Positions 38,498-50,275 of a stretch of DNA of 64,000 bases are shown in pieces (the first letter of the stretch is position 1; each line of letters opens with the position of its first letter). Below the pieces are notes generated by a model. It saw only the letters and a list, made by a program, of their open reading frames with translations. It searched no databases and was not told where the DNA came from. The stretch spans positions 62,001 to 126,000 of the forward strand of contig JBAJFE010000038.1 in NCBI GenBank assembly GCA_037903355.1, written 5' to 3'. The translations under genes and the position numbers were made by a program. Source of the DNA: Trichuris trichiura (taxonomy: Eukaryota > Nematoda > Enoplea > Trichinellida > Trichuridae).

Positions 38498-39321
38498 AAT
38501 ATAGCAACAAGAATTCCACCGCAATTAACACATCACATAGTTCATATGCTATTTTAAACTTGGGCTAATACTAGCGGTAGGATATGACTGTAAGTTGAGA
38601 TCAAAAAGCTACACAGGTTGTTTATAGGCAAAAGAAATCTATTAGTACTTTATTTTGTTTCAGCGTCAGCTAATGCTTTTTTAGAGAAGTACCTAACTCT
38701 TATTAGCGGGCGTGTGGCAATGCACGACGTTATTTGTCGAAGTACCACCCGTGAATTGCTTATTCAGCGTATGAAGAGTCCTCACTGCGCTGATGATGGG
38801 AATAGACGATTTCCGAAAACTTCGCTAAGTAAACGTTTCACGGGTCGCGCTTCCGTAATAACATTATGCGTACCAAAGAAGTGTTCCATAGGCGCTGTTT
38901 GGCGTGAAGCTCGACCTTGTGGCAAACTTTCTTCTAAACATTGTAAGCTTTTGACGCTTTGGCATTATGCCTCCACTCATTAGCTACTAAATAACGAGTA
39001 TTTCCTAACAGTAATTTGCATAATTCCATCTTTCTCGACGACTAGCCAACAGCACTCAAGAAAGACAAAATTATTACGAATTTCAAAATCTGCTAGTTTA
39101 GACTTTGAGGAAAGATATTTCGGCATACTGCATTTCGCGCGACTGAACATCAGACCAGCTTTTTGACCAACATCGTGCGTACGTTTTGTAGAAGCACTGC
39201 CTCAACATGAACTGGCGTCGCGACAGCACGAAAGAAATCTTCTCTTTCAGGGTCTGCGACCTTGAAAACTCCTGCCTGATTCCGTCGAAGCGCCATGTTC
39301 AATTAGCACGTCGGACGGTGG

Positions 39322-39444
39322 GATTTTCGATTCCCTGAAAGTACAAGTACTTCTTGCTCAATGCAGAGCAGCCAATGTTTAAAGACTTGCTGATTGCTGA
39401 TTTTCGATTCCCTGAAAGTACAAGTGCTTCTTGCTCAATGCAGA
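39322..39444. repeat. 46-bp direct repeat with spacer
   Basis: GATTTTCGATTCCCTGAAAG continuing TACAAGTACTTCTTGCTCAA then TGCAGA appears at 39322-39367. It recurs at 39399-39444 with a single A/G difference. The 31-bp spacer is unrelated. A recent local duplication; no gene context. Confidence 0.9.
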
Positions 39445-39664
39445 AAAACAAAAACATTGTAATTAACATTTGTAAAGACAAACCCAATTTGCCCAAGCCT
39501 TCGATGATCACCAAGACTTAATTCTCAATAAAAGCCTTGCTCAGGTGAATGATAAATAACTACTAAGCTACAACCTCGTTGCTGGCACTGAGGAGGAGAC
39601 AACCATCTGCCAATATGCGTGCCTTATAAAGTGATGGCTATGGAGATTGACACAATATCGATAC

Positions 39665-39756
<92 letters not shown>

Positions 39757-39757
39757 G
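39665..39757. repeat. (AAT)n microsatellite
   Basis: About 30 uninterrupted AAT/ATA units, the complement of the TTA tract at 1.3 kb. Confidence 0.97.
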
Positions 39758-41977
39758 TCTAATGGTTCACAGAATTAGTTAGAATAGCCGCTTTTTCACA
39801 GCCGGCGCATCTCAGCGTATAGCCACAGGCCTTCTACGCACAACTTTCAGGATAACCTGCCACTAAGAAGCACTGTTGTTAGCGTATGCCATATAGAATA
39901 CGCAGTGGGCATACTTCTTCAGTGCTTCACTATCAAAGTAGATTGGCTCGCTCCAGGTGTCATGAGAACTGCGTTGTTTTTAATAAGTTGCAGAATGCAT
40001 CGTCAATATTTTTACCCCTCTCATTAACGCGGCGTTGTACAGTATCATTCTTCAGGGGAGTACCTTTTGAATTGCGCCAGTAACCAGCTTATGAACCACA
40101 GTGTTTAAGGACCCTTTTGCGACGGGAAGCAATGATTTTTTTTTATCAATACTATGCGCCTTCCAAGGTTTACAAGTAAGAAAAGAAATATTATATGACG
40201 CATGTAGTCCATCTTCGGCTACTGCCTTGCATGTTGAAGGGCCATGTCATCCAGTTTTGGTTTTGTTTGTTCAATTTAACTCAAAGTAACAAAAAATGCA
40301 ATGTACTACCATTTGCCTTGCCTGGATGCGAGTGCCTCAGGTGGTTTGTCAATCTCGACGATTTCATTGCCTCCAACGAGTTTAAAAACGCAGTTTTAAT
40401 AGCCATGCCGTACAAGGCGAGAAATAAGATAAGCAACAACTACTAGACGTAAACCATCATCCATTAAAGACTGGTCTGTTAAATGCAATAAACTCCCTGA
40501 AACTTTCCTACGCTCTGATGTGTTTACCGTGAAATCCCTCATTCTTGCTCATGGTATCCAGCAGGGCGATGTGAATTCTTAAATATTTTGAATTTACTAA
40601 TATAAGCAATCGGATTGCATCGGCTTCATCAATGAGAACTCTAAAAACCATTACAGACGGAGTACAAGCGAAATTTCGCATCACAGAGTCACGTATTTTG
40701 TCTCTCTACTATTTATACCTCTCCATTAAAACAATGCGCTCAAATTATTACGAATTCGAAAGTCGGTTTGGCGCAGGGTGGAGCAATCTTTACCGCCCAG
40801 ACGACTGTTTGGATAGTGAGCTACTTCGGAGAATGGAAACCACTCTTGCACGCAACAGCTAACACTGCGAGCTAAGATGGCATTTATTCTATTATTAAAA
40901 CATCTGTCGATTCTCAAGAAGCACCGACTACGAGGTTGGGGATGAATCAACGAACTGCGGGATTATGACGGAACGCTGCGCAAAAAAGCATGTACCGGCG
41001 AGCGGGTATTAGGTGAAGTTGACAAGGTGGACAAACAATTACCTTTTCCACTCACCAGCTGGAGGCGTTTTGTTCGTCGACCTCAAGAGGGACTGCAGCA
41101 TCTGCCACTCGACCTTCTTATGCAACGAAGCAGGGTCAGTCAAACCATGCTGCAACGACTTGATCATTCAGCGCAATTTCGTTTACCCATTTGGCAAATG
41201 AAAAAATCACATCTGCCCACGTTTTCCTCTTTCTCGTCCAAATATCCAGCCCAGGGATGAGGGCATCTAGCAACAAAACTACCGGAACAGCAAAGTAAAC
41301 CTGCAAATCAAATGCGACTTGCTTTTTTGCCTATGTAAGCTATAATTTTGAAAATGATCTTAATCAGTCAATATTCAGCTCAATGTTTTTACTATAGCCA
41401 AGCTATTAATGAATTAAGCTTTGGTAGTTCTTCCGCTTTTTTATTTGCTCTGTTTCGCCTTTTCGTAAAAGTTAAAATTCTACAACGAACAGTTAATTAA
41501 GTAGTGTACAACATTTGGACGCAACCTAAAAATTTCAGCTTGCTTTTTACTCTAAACGATTACATCCATTCTGTAAGGATAGAAAAATAATGGCAATACT
41601 ATAAACTTGTAGCATAGTCGTATATCTCGCAAAGCATTTATTTCGTTAAATAAATAAATAGAATAAATTAAATGAAAGTTTTTTTTTCGTTTTTCAAGCA
41701 AAACAAGAATTACGAATAAAGTGCGCTCAAGAGGAGACGGCAGTAGGGTGTTCAAAATCGACCAATCAGGTTACAGAATTCACTTCCCCATTGTTCTATT
41801 GTTTCTTGCGCTTTAGTTGCTACGGCGTTGAGTAGTGCGCAATGACCATCGGTAAGTTTTTTGCTTCTTCGTTGTTGTACCCTATAGATCGTAGATAGCA
41901 TTAACGAGCGTCAATTTTTTGAAATTGGCGGTCATTCGAACTGCGCTTTTATTGTTTGACCTCGTTTTGCCTAGTTT

Positions 41978-43678
41978 ATGGGTGAACAAACTGAAGGTCG
42001 CTCGGAGCTGCCAACTTTGTTGGACCCGATGTCACTTTCCAGTCTTGATGATCTGTCTTGCCTTGTGACAAGCTCATCTTTCGACGTCGGGTCCAATTCG
42101 GAGGACTCGTTCGGTTGGTATCGCAAAGCGGATGCAGATAGGTTCAGGGAGCTGACAGGCGGCGAAGATGTTTTCAATTTCTCTATCGGCGACAGTGCGA
42201 CAGGCGCGCCTGCCTCTCCGTACTTTCTAGACGGATGTTTGAATGGCAACCATTCTCCAAGCGGGACCGACCTATCGAGGGAGTGGAAATCCAACGGCGA
42301 TGGTTTATCGCAGTCAGATAGGCTTTCTTTGTCACATGTTTCATGTAAACAAGAGCGACCAGAGATTCCGCCAACTGTAGCACCTACTTCTTCCGTGCTA
42401 AAATACCCGAAACCGCCTTATTCCTACAGTTGCATGATAGCGTTGGCACTGAAGAATTCAACTGCTGGCCGCCTTCGTGTTAGCGAAATCTACGACTTCA
42501 TAGTGTAAGGCTTCTATGCTCAGATGCTTTTTTCTTGATCGAATAATCCGCGAATTTCGTAGCGAAAACTTTCCATTTTTCGTTACTGCACCGTCCGGAT
42601 GGAAAAATTCTGTTCGTCATAATCTTTCTTTAAACAAGAGCTTCCTCAAGATTGAAGTACCGACGACTCAGCCCCGTGGACGAAAAGTAAGTATCTTAGC
42701 TTTCGTTAAATACTCCTCCGTACGATAATTTAAGTGTTGTCTATGGTCGTTAAACGATAAGAAGGTTAGCAAGATTGAGCTTGAAATCCAACGTGTACGT
42801 GAAAAAGACAGCGAAGCCATCAAGGATTCGCTAGCTAATCCAGGTTAACAACAGGACGGTTTGTATAGCTACTTACGGCTTATTCTATTGGACAGGCGAT
42901 CTTGACTTGATAGAACAAGGGTTGAAAGGCATGCCTCGCGTTAGTAAGGCACGCTCAGCTGAAGCCTTTAGTTGCATGCATCAAGCTAACCTGGTACGCT
43001 TCATTTCCTTGCAGTTTGAATAATCGTCACATGACTCGCTCTGTTTTTAGCCATGTTCTCCCGCAATGATTCAACGCAGGGAATCTCCAGTAGCAGTACG
43101 TTACCTCGACTATGTCAATCTTATTACTAATCAAGTAAGGATAAAGTTTATGCATATTGTTTAAAGCAAGCCCTGTAACGTTTCAGCGGCCGGCAAAGCA
43201 AACCGACTTAGCTTCTTTATTCTCCTCCCAAAGCAGTGCAATAAGCAGTATCTCCCCAGTTCGGTATCAACTGCCGAACGCAATGGGCGAAGATCTGATC
43301 TCTCATCAAAATCATTTCCGACCATTTAACCAGGTATCGAAGCAACTATTTTCCAATGAGTGTGACCGCCCCCATGGGTCCGTGGAGTCTTCCTTTCCGC
43401 GTTACAATTCTGCTCAGTCGTTGACCTGGCAGTATGATCATCCAGTTGAGAATTGTCAACCAACAGTCGACACGTTCTCGGCTCCACCATCCGTCTATTA
43501 CTCTCCCAGCAAGCAGACTATGTCCCTGACGTCTAGTCCAACGAATACCTTTGCTAGCATACCCTATAAGGATGTCTACATCAGCAGCCCGTCTCGCTGG
43601 ACAAATACGTATCAGCAAGGAATCGATACAAGTCGTTCGAACATAGCAAAATTCACTGTCTATCAGTCTCCTCCTTAG
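41978..43678 (+). CDS. FOXN4: Forkhead transcription factor, FoxN1/4 group
   Basis: Six exons (41978-42504, 42563-42686, 42735-42843, 42896-42993, 43051-43134, 43187-43678) encode 477 aa. The winged-helix domain begins near residue 142: [57 protein letters not shown], then CCLWSLN. [20 protein letters not shown] with LALKNS and SEIY is diagnostic for FoxN1/4 rather than FoxN2/3. The following [16 protein letters not shown] mirrors the conserved post-domain segment of FoxN1/4. The acidic, Ser-rich N-terminus and the Pro/Ser/Tyr-rich C-terminus are probably regulatory. It should bind DNA in the nucleus; in other animals FoxN4 acts in neural and retinal progenitors. The exon 5 boundaries ([16 protein letters not shown]) are the least certain. 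Confidence 0.93.
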
Positions 43679-45014
43679 TAATCAGTCATTTTTTCTTTCT
43701 CTCCCTCTTTCACGAAAACTGGTAATTCCACTTAGTCGACAGCTTTGCTATTCTCGTCATCTTGTGCAATTTATTTTGAACAATCTGACCAAGGTACTTT
43801 GATATTACTCATCAACTAAGCATGTGTGCTCTTTCTTTGTTGCAATGGTTTGTGCATTGATCTGTATTTGTCGTAGTCGTACAATCGCTTATGTTTATTA
43901 TCAGTAAAACAGATCAATTTGCTTTGTGAGCAAATCAACCGCTTTTGTTGCTTTCGGCTAACATGCCAAGATACAATTTTCTGAAACGAAAAATTAGAAG
44001 TGCGGCAAGGAGCAAGCCGGCTTACTGTAGTTATTGTTCCTTCGGTTACTTTGTCCTTCGGTAATTACTGTATATGCTTTCATAACAGTGCCAAACTTTT
44101 AACTGCTTTGATAACGTCTAAATTTTAGTTATTGTTTCTTGCAAAACTTGTGTTAATTTTCTAAGCTGCGCATATCGGGTCTTCTATGTCGGCTTTCGTA
44201 CTCGCAGTTATTTTGGAAAGGGGTAAATGACAAATGAAAGACTACGACAGAGTGCGCCACGGTTTGCCGCAAACGCTTTGACTTACCAATCAAATCTGAC
44301 GCCTAATATACAGCTGGTGCCACTGCACCATTTTCCTCACGTTTAAATTAGAATATACTGACTTACGCAAGTGATCTGCACGTGCTGTACAGAAAACGAT
44401 AAATGTAAAAAATTGATAGCAGCTACAAATTCAAATGCAAAAACCTAAAGCGATTCCTCAGAGTCGCGCAAAGCAAACGGCGGGATTTGAGCAACCTAAA
44501 AATTCAAAAAACTCTTACAACTCTTAAAACCGATTGAATGGCAGTTTTGCTCTTTCTAATTACATTAATTTAAATACCGTTGAGGACAGGTCACGCGCGG
44601 CTCGAAAGCTACGGAATTTCATTAAAAGTTGTGTATTTTAAAAGGGACGAATTTCGTAGTAAGAAACAATTGGAACTTCCGCAACCACCTAATAAGACTG
44701 TACGCTTGGTAGAATATTATTACTAGCTTTCACGAATATTTACAGAAAGCCAACGTCAAAAACGCGACCGTTCAACTGCCTACTCATTATCTGTGCATCT
44801 CAATTACGCGGGGGTTAATTTAAACGAAAAAAATTATTAAAGAGTTAGAAATAAATTTTGAATACAAGAAGAACAAAAACTGTCCCGAATTTGCCTCTAC
44901 ACGTTATTTATCGTTTGCTTGACAAAGTGACGTTGGAAAACGGTGCGTTCGATCTTGACAATCAAATAACATCGTAATCAAGCTTACCAAAGTCGTTGCA
45001 TTTGTATTTTAGAA
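43679..45014. other. Spacer between foxn and rpl-23
   Basis: This holds the 3' UTR of the forkhead gene and the promoter of rpl-23. No additional open frame or RNA gene is recognised. One copy of the dispersed foldback family occurs at 44.57 kb. Confidence 0.5.
44568..44690. repeat. Copy of the dispersed foldback family
   Basis: TACCGTTGAGGACAGGTCAC, GCGCGGCTCGAAAGCTACGG, AAAAGGGACGAATTTCGTAG and TAAGAAACAATTGG follow the order of the right arm at 56.7 and 61.1 kb, with about one quarter of positions changed. Confidence 0.65.
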
Positions 45015-45957
<943 letters not shown>

Positions 45958-45983
45958 ATGTGCTCTTACGTCTAATGGCTAAA

Positions 45984-45989
45984 AATAAA
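45984..45989 (+). terminator. AATAAA poly(A) signal of rpl-23
   Basis: Canonical hexamer only 27 nt after the stop codon, giving a very short 3' UTR as is common for ribosomal protein genes. Confidence 0.75.
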
Positions 45990-46930
45990 AACTTGACATC
46001 CGTGCTTACTGCTGCGTTGAACTTAACTGTATGTTAAACCGACGGTTTAAGGCCTTTAGGAAAAGCATTCTATTGCTTTGGTAAATATGTAGGCAATCCC
46101 ATTCTATCTTGCTTCAACGCAAGGATGGAACAGACCATACCAATCGCTCATAGGAGCAAAAAGAAAAGCAACTATGCTGAATGAACTGCCGATGTGTTTA
46201 CTTGTAGAATATTGTGAAGTCAGTGACGTCATTTGTCTTGCTCCTCAGAAGATAACTGCTGGTAGTTCAGTATTAATTAGGCAAATCCTGTTTCGGTACG
46301 AAATGTTGAACTGCTATTTCCGGTAGACTTGATCAAGTGCTTCGGAATGCGCTTGAAAATGGTTTCTTTATGCTGGCGTAGGGCGGTTCAGCTGACGAGT
46401 ATTGAACTTCAAGCCTTTTAGTGACGATAAAACGCCTTCAGAGAATAAAAAAGCAATATGTGAAGGTTTTGGGACTCTCCAATGTCGTTATCAGAGTGGT
46501 GCACGACTTTCCTATTATAATGAATTCTGCAGCTAACTTCCGTAACTGTTCTGCTCTGGTGTCCGAGCGCTTGTAAGCACCGCCTATCCTAATACGCTTT
46601 GCGGTACGACAATTTCCGTAATCACATGCGAGCACTGGCTTACATGGAACCTGCATTTTTTTAGCGACATTGATAGTTACAGTATGACTCGTGAGCGCCT
46701 AATAGCGAAGTCTATTTTTGGCAGCAGCCTAGTTGACAATGGCAATGGACGGTCTCGGATGACAATTAAATAACGGGGCGATTATTAATATTCCTGTGAA
46801 AGTATGCGCAAAGCATCACCTAACCTTTGGTCTATTCAGGCAACCTATCTTACTGTCAGTACGTTTCGTTCGAAATTAAAGTCTGTTTAAGTTTGGGTTG
46901 CTGTTTGACTCTTTCTAGCAGCGTTTTCCA
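45990..46930. other. Spacer between rpl-23 and tdp2
   Basis: No gene, RNA gene or repeat is recognised. The segment should contain the promoter and 5' UTR of the tdp2 gene. Confidence 0.5.
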
Positions 46931-48155
46931 ATGAGTTCTACCGACTGCAGTGAGAGTGAAATTCCCGATGAGAGGACTTGTTTTCGTTTGTGCAACGAAT
47001 TCGCCGAGCTGACGAAAACCGATTCCGCTTGCGGTCATTTTTACCTGCAAAACTGCGGTTGGGATTTATCGGTACTTACGGCCGTTTTAGGCTATAAACA
47101 TGTTTTCCGGCAGAGTACGCGTGTTTATTCAGGTTGCAGTTTCCTACTTTCTGGACAAAAACAAACCGCAGCCTGTTGACGATTCGCCTCCTGCCGATAG
47201 TCCAAAACAGTTTAGCCTTTTGTCCTGGAACATTGACGGATTGGACCCTCACAATGTGAAATCACGCGCTTCTGCCGTTGCAAATATAATACTTGAGTTG
47301 GTTTGCACTTTTGACTTAATCGGCACACCTCCCTTCGGCTATTGCAGGACAATGCCCACGGCGGTGTTTTTGCAAGAAGTGGTTGAGGAAAATCTGGTTA
47401 TCCTCCGAGAAAAATTGTCTTCCGAATACGACGAGCTACCAAGAGAAACTTCCTGCAATTATTTTACAAAAACTTTCTTGCATCGCAATTCGGCAAATTG
47501 CGATTCTAGCCAGGTGATTCCATTCGAGGGAAGTTGCATGGGACGAGACATGATGGTTGCTCAGGTATGGCTACATAGTATTAACACAATGTGACATTTC
47601 AAAAAAAATGTTTCATCGTTTGCTTCCCATTTGTAGGTAACCTTGTTCGGCAAAGCTCATTGTTGCTTGGTAAACGCCCACCTGGAAAGTGGTCGACAGT
47701 ACTCTAAAGTTCGCAAAGAGCAGTTGTCAACAGCCTTTAGCCTAATGCGTGCAGCCGATTCCGGTGTGAATATTCTCTTTGGTGGTGATTTGAACTTGCG
47801 TGATCACGAGGTAAAAGCACATTGTGACAGCTCTCCTGCAGAATTTTCCAAGGTTCAAATTTTCAAGATTCAAACCCTTCCCGAAGGCATAGTGGACCTG
47901 TGGAAAGCGAACGGGAGCCCGTCGGGTGAAAAGTACACTTGGGACTCAACAAAAAATGACAATATCGCCTCCAAAGGCATCGCGGGTAGAAGCTATCGAC
48001 CTCGCTGTCGCTTCGATCGTATTTACATGAAGCATTCTACTCCTCGGCTTCTGACTCCAACTGAATTCAAATTAGTCGGTAAACGTGTCATCCGATCGTG
48101 TTTGTGTTATCCTAGCGATCACTTTGGTATCCTCTGTTGTTTTCAGTTACCGTAA
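46931..48155 (+). CDS. tdpt-1: Tyrosyl-DNA phosphodiesterase 2 (TDP2/TTRAP)
   Basis: Three exons (46931-47071, 47133-47564, 47637-48155) encode 363 aa, matching the roughly 360 of human TDP2. An N-terminal UBA-like helical segment (CNEFAELTKTDSACGHFYLQ) precedes an exonuclease-endonuclease-phosphatase fold. Catalytic residues are all present: Asn80 in SWNIDGLD, Glu129 in FLQEV, Asp242 in GGDLNLRD and His353 in PSDHFG. The enzyme removes 5'-tyrosyl adducts left by trapped topoisomerase 2, in the nucleus, with Mg2+. A 16-residue insertion between the first two motifs coincides with an intron-shaped 47-nt sequence at 47301-47347 that cannot be spliced without losing frame. It converges on synapsin with 105 bp between the stops. 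The identity is firm. Confidence 0.95.
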
Positions 48156-48260
48156 CTGTATACGAACTGGCTGACAAGGCCATTTTTTGTCGCTGATTTT
48201 ACTAGGACAAGATGAAAGTAAACGCCCATTTTCCTTATATTTCATGAACCGAAAGTGCAA

Positions 48261-50275
48261 TTACATATCACCAAATATGCCAGCAAACGTCTTCTTCAAA
48301 TTGCTCATTGTGTCATCTACAGTGGTCGATTCCTCTCTGGTGATACGATTTTGAAGTGACATTTGTCGTACAGGACCTGCCGGCGGCCTAGCTGGTACTG
48401 GCGGAGGTGGTCCGTGGTGTTGAACGTTTTGGGCAGCTGGCTGTACAACTGCATGTTGCTGCGGTCTTTGAACTTCACTACTACCAATAGTTTCTCCTCG
48501 AGGTGGCAGCTTTGGGCTTTCATGCTTAATAAAATTGTGCGGAGAAGAAGCTGCGCCAATACTCCCTTTTCTTCTAAAGTCAAAATGTACACTTTTGCAG
48601 CATTGCTTACGAATCCTGCTCTCTTACTGTTGCGCTTGACGGATACCGAAGATATGATTGATTTTTTGTATGACCAAGTCGGCTATTTGTCTACGATCAT
48701 CTTCTTGCGTATCGCCAATCAACGTGAAGGTGCAGTCATTCATCTGCGTAGTGATGCAACAACAATTATCGTTTTAAAAAGCGCCCATACTTCGTAGATG
48801 TACTCTCTACCGTCTTTGCCGACAAGCGCCGCTATTGAACACATGTCTAATCCGCCGAACAATTTTGAAGCTTCCGCAATCCATTCCTTGTGCCTTCAAT
48901 TGAAACGATATTTTTTGTAGGACGCAAATTCTTGTATTACCTACCTGTCAGTTAATGCGACTTGTTCCAACACGGAGGCGCCTCTGTTCGTCTTCCAGGA
49001 TTGGCCAATGCCTTTTCGCCTAAAAAGCGAAGCAGTTTAATCGAATCTACGCGCGCTAGTTTTCAGGCTACATGAAGGCTTTGCAGTTTGGTCCAATCTT
49101 TTGAATTAACAAATCGTATTTCGCATCCACAAAAGGCTCGGAAGTATAGTAGTCCTGACAGACTGCCATGAAACTGGACAAGTCGTCAAGTTCTTCGGCT
49201 AAGCTGATCTTCATCTGTTGCAAATTCTGCGTTAACTCGACGCTGCTGTACTAGCGTAGTACCTTTCCAACTCCTCCATACGTTTGGCCAACCTTGACGA
49301 CGCTTGGCAGTCGAAGAATCGAATTGCAAAGATCCGAATGTTGATAGCAGTATATCTGCTCTATCAGTGGAAACCTTTCATTGCCCATTCTTCGTTGCAG
49401 CATAAGCAGATGGGCGAACTAAGAATGGATTTTCAAATGACGTAATGCGGTTTTTTCCTTCAAGTCGAATATTACCACCCAAGGTTTATCCGCGAAATTG
49501 TAGACACTGTGTAGCGTGTTTAAACTGGGCACTGCAGCGTACAGGAAGCCCATGACTATCGGTCTCCAATCGGTGCTACGTTCCTTTACCGGTTGACGAA
49601 TGAGGACGAAATCAGGACGAAATGTACGTCCGCTGGCGGTTAGCAAACAGCCGTTCGGTTCGCCTTGGGCTACCATTGAGATCTTGCTGAATTCGGTCTA
49701 AAAGTGAAACGAGCCAACCCCTGAACTCTTATGTGCCTTTTTGGCTTACTTGCTCTACGTGTACGTTCCAGTCGCCGAGCACTTTTCGACCACGAAAGTA
49801 CTTGGACCTAAGTTAAAGGTTTGTCATTAAGCCAGCCGAAAATCATCACCATATATGGTAGTATACCAATCGACACACTGGTTGTCGATTATGAGGATGC
49901 ATTTGGCGTGTTCCCTCATGGCGGACGATTGTTTCGGCACCGCTGCTTGGAGGATGGTTTTCGTTATACCTTGCATAATTGAAGAGGCTCCAGTTTGTCT
50001 CGCAGGTGAGGTTGGGGCACTGAAGAACATTCTCGGGTTCTGTGCTGAAATTAAAAGCAGCGACTCGTTCCTCACCTGGTTGCGAACGCCGTTTTTCCCG
50101 TGGTTAACTGCTCTTGAGATGTTCGGGAGTCCTGCCTTTGCCCCATGGATGACTGAGCTCTTGGAGAAGGTACCGTTTCAGCTTCTTGAGCTTCCGTAAG
50201 ATCTGTGGATGAGAATCGACGTTTCAAAAATGTGACACCTTGGTTGAAGCTGTCCTTGAGGGCAGTGAAGTTCAT
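48261..50275 (-). CDS. snn-1: Synapsin
   Basis: Ten exons on the minus strand: 50076-50275, 49867-50031, 49750-49807, 49476-49697, 49263-49418, 49072-49214, 48945-49019, 48791-48893, 48628-48743, 48261-48573. They encode 516 aa. Domain A has the kinase site RRFS (Ser22). The ATP-grasp C domain starts at CILIIDNQCVDW and includes FRPDFVLIRQP, PSLNTLHSVYNFADKPWV, VGQTYGGVGKMK, EPFVDAKYDLLIQKIG, SWKTNRGASVLEQVAL and KLFGGLDMCSIAAL. A short Pro/Gln-rich linker (PPPPVPARPPAGP) leads to a conserved domain E end (NLKKTFAGIFGDM). Synapsin coats synaptic vesicles, tethers the reserve pool and dimerises through domain C. Phosphorylation of Ser22 would release it from vesicles. The most uncertain boundary is the acceptor of exon 2 (CCCGAG at 50032), chosen because TTTCAG 13 nt earlier would break the frame. 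Confidence 0.95.

Larger units (their letters stand above)
31625..41977. other. 10-kb repeat-rich spacer
   Basis: No intact gene is recognised. Contents listed separately: repeat copies at 32.45 and 36.4 kb, a mariner pseudogene at 33.0-33.6 kb, an orphan coding fragment at 34.3 kb, a diverged tandem duplication at 35.0-35.5 kb, a nested foldback at 37.3-38.5 kb, a 46-bp tandem repeat at 39.3 kb and an AAT microsatellite. A GC-rich block at about 32.28-32.48 kb has no assignment. The last 150 bp include the 5' UTR region of the forkhead gene. Confidence 0.5.

Noticed and set aside
40632..41260. Candidate reverse transcriptase remnants at 40.6-41.3 kb
   Set aside because: No RT boxes (no YxDD, no PLSP) could be found in any frame.
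50032..50075. Alternative 31-bp intron in synapsin using TTTCAG at 50045
   Set aside because: It puts the following exon in a frame that stops inside the C domain; the 44-bp version restores CILIIDNQCVDW.
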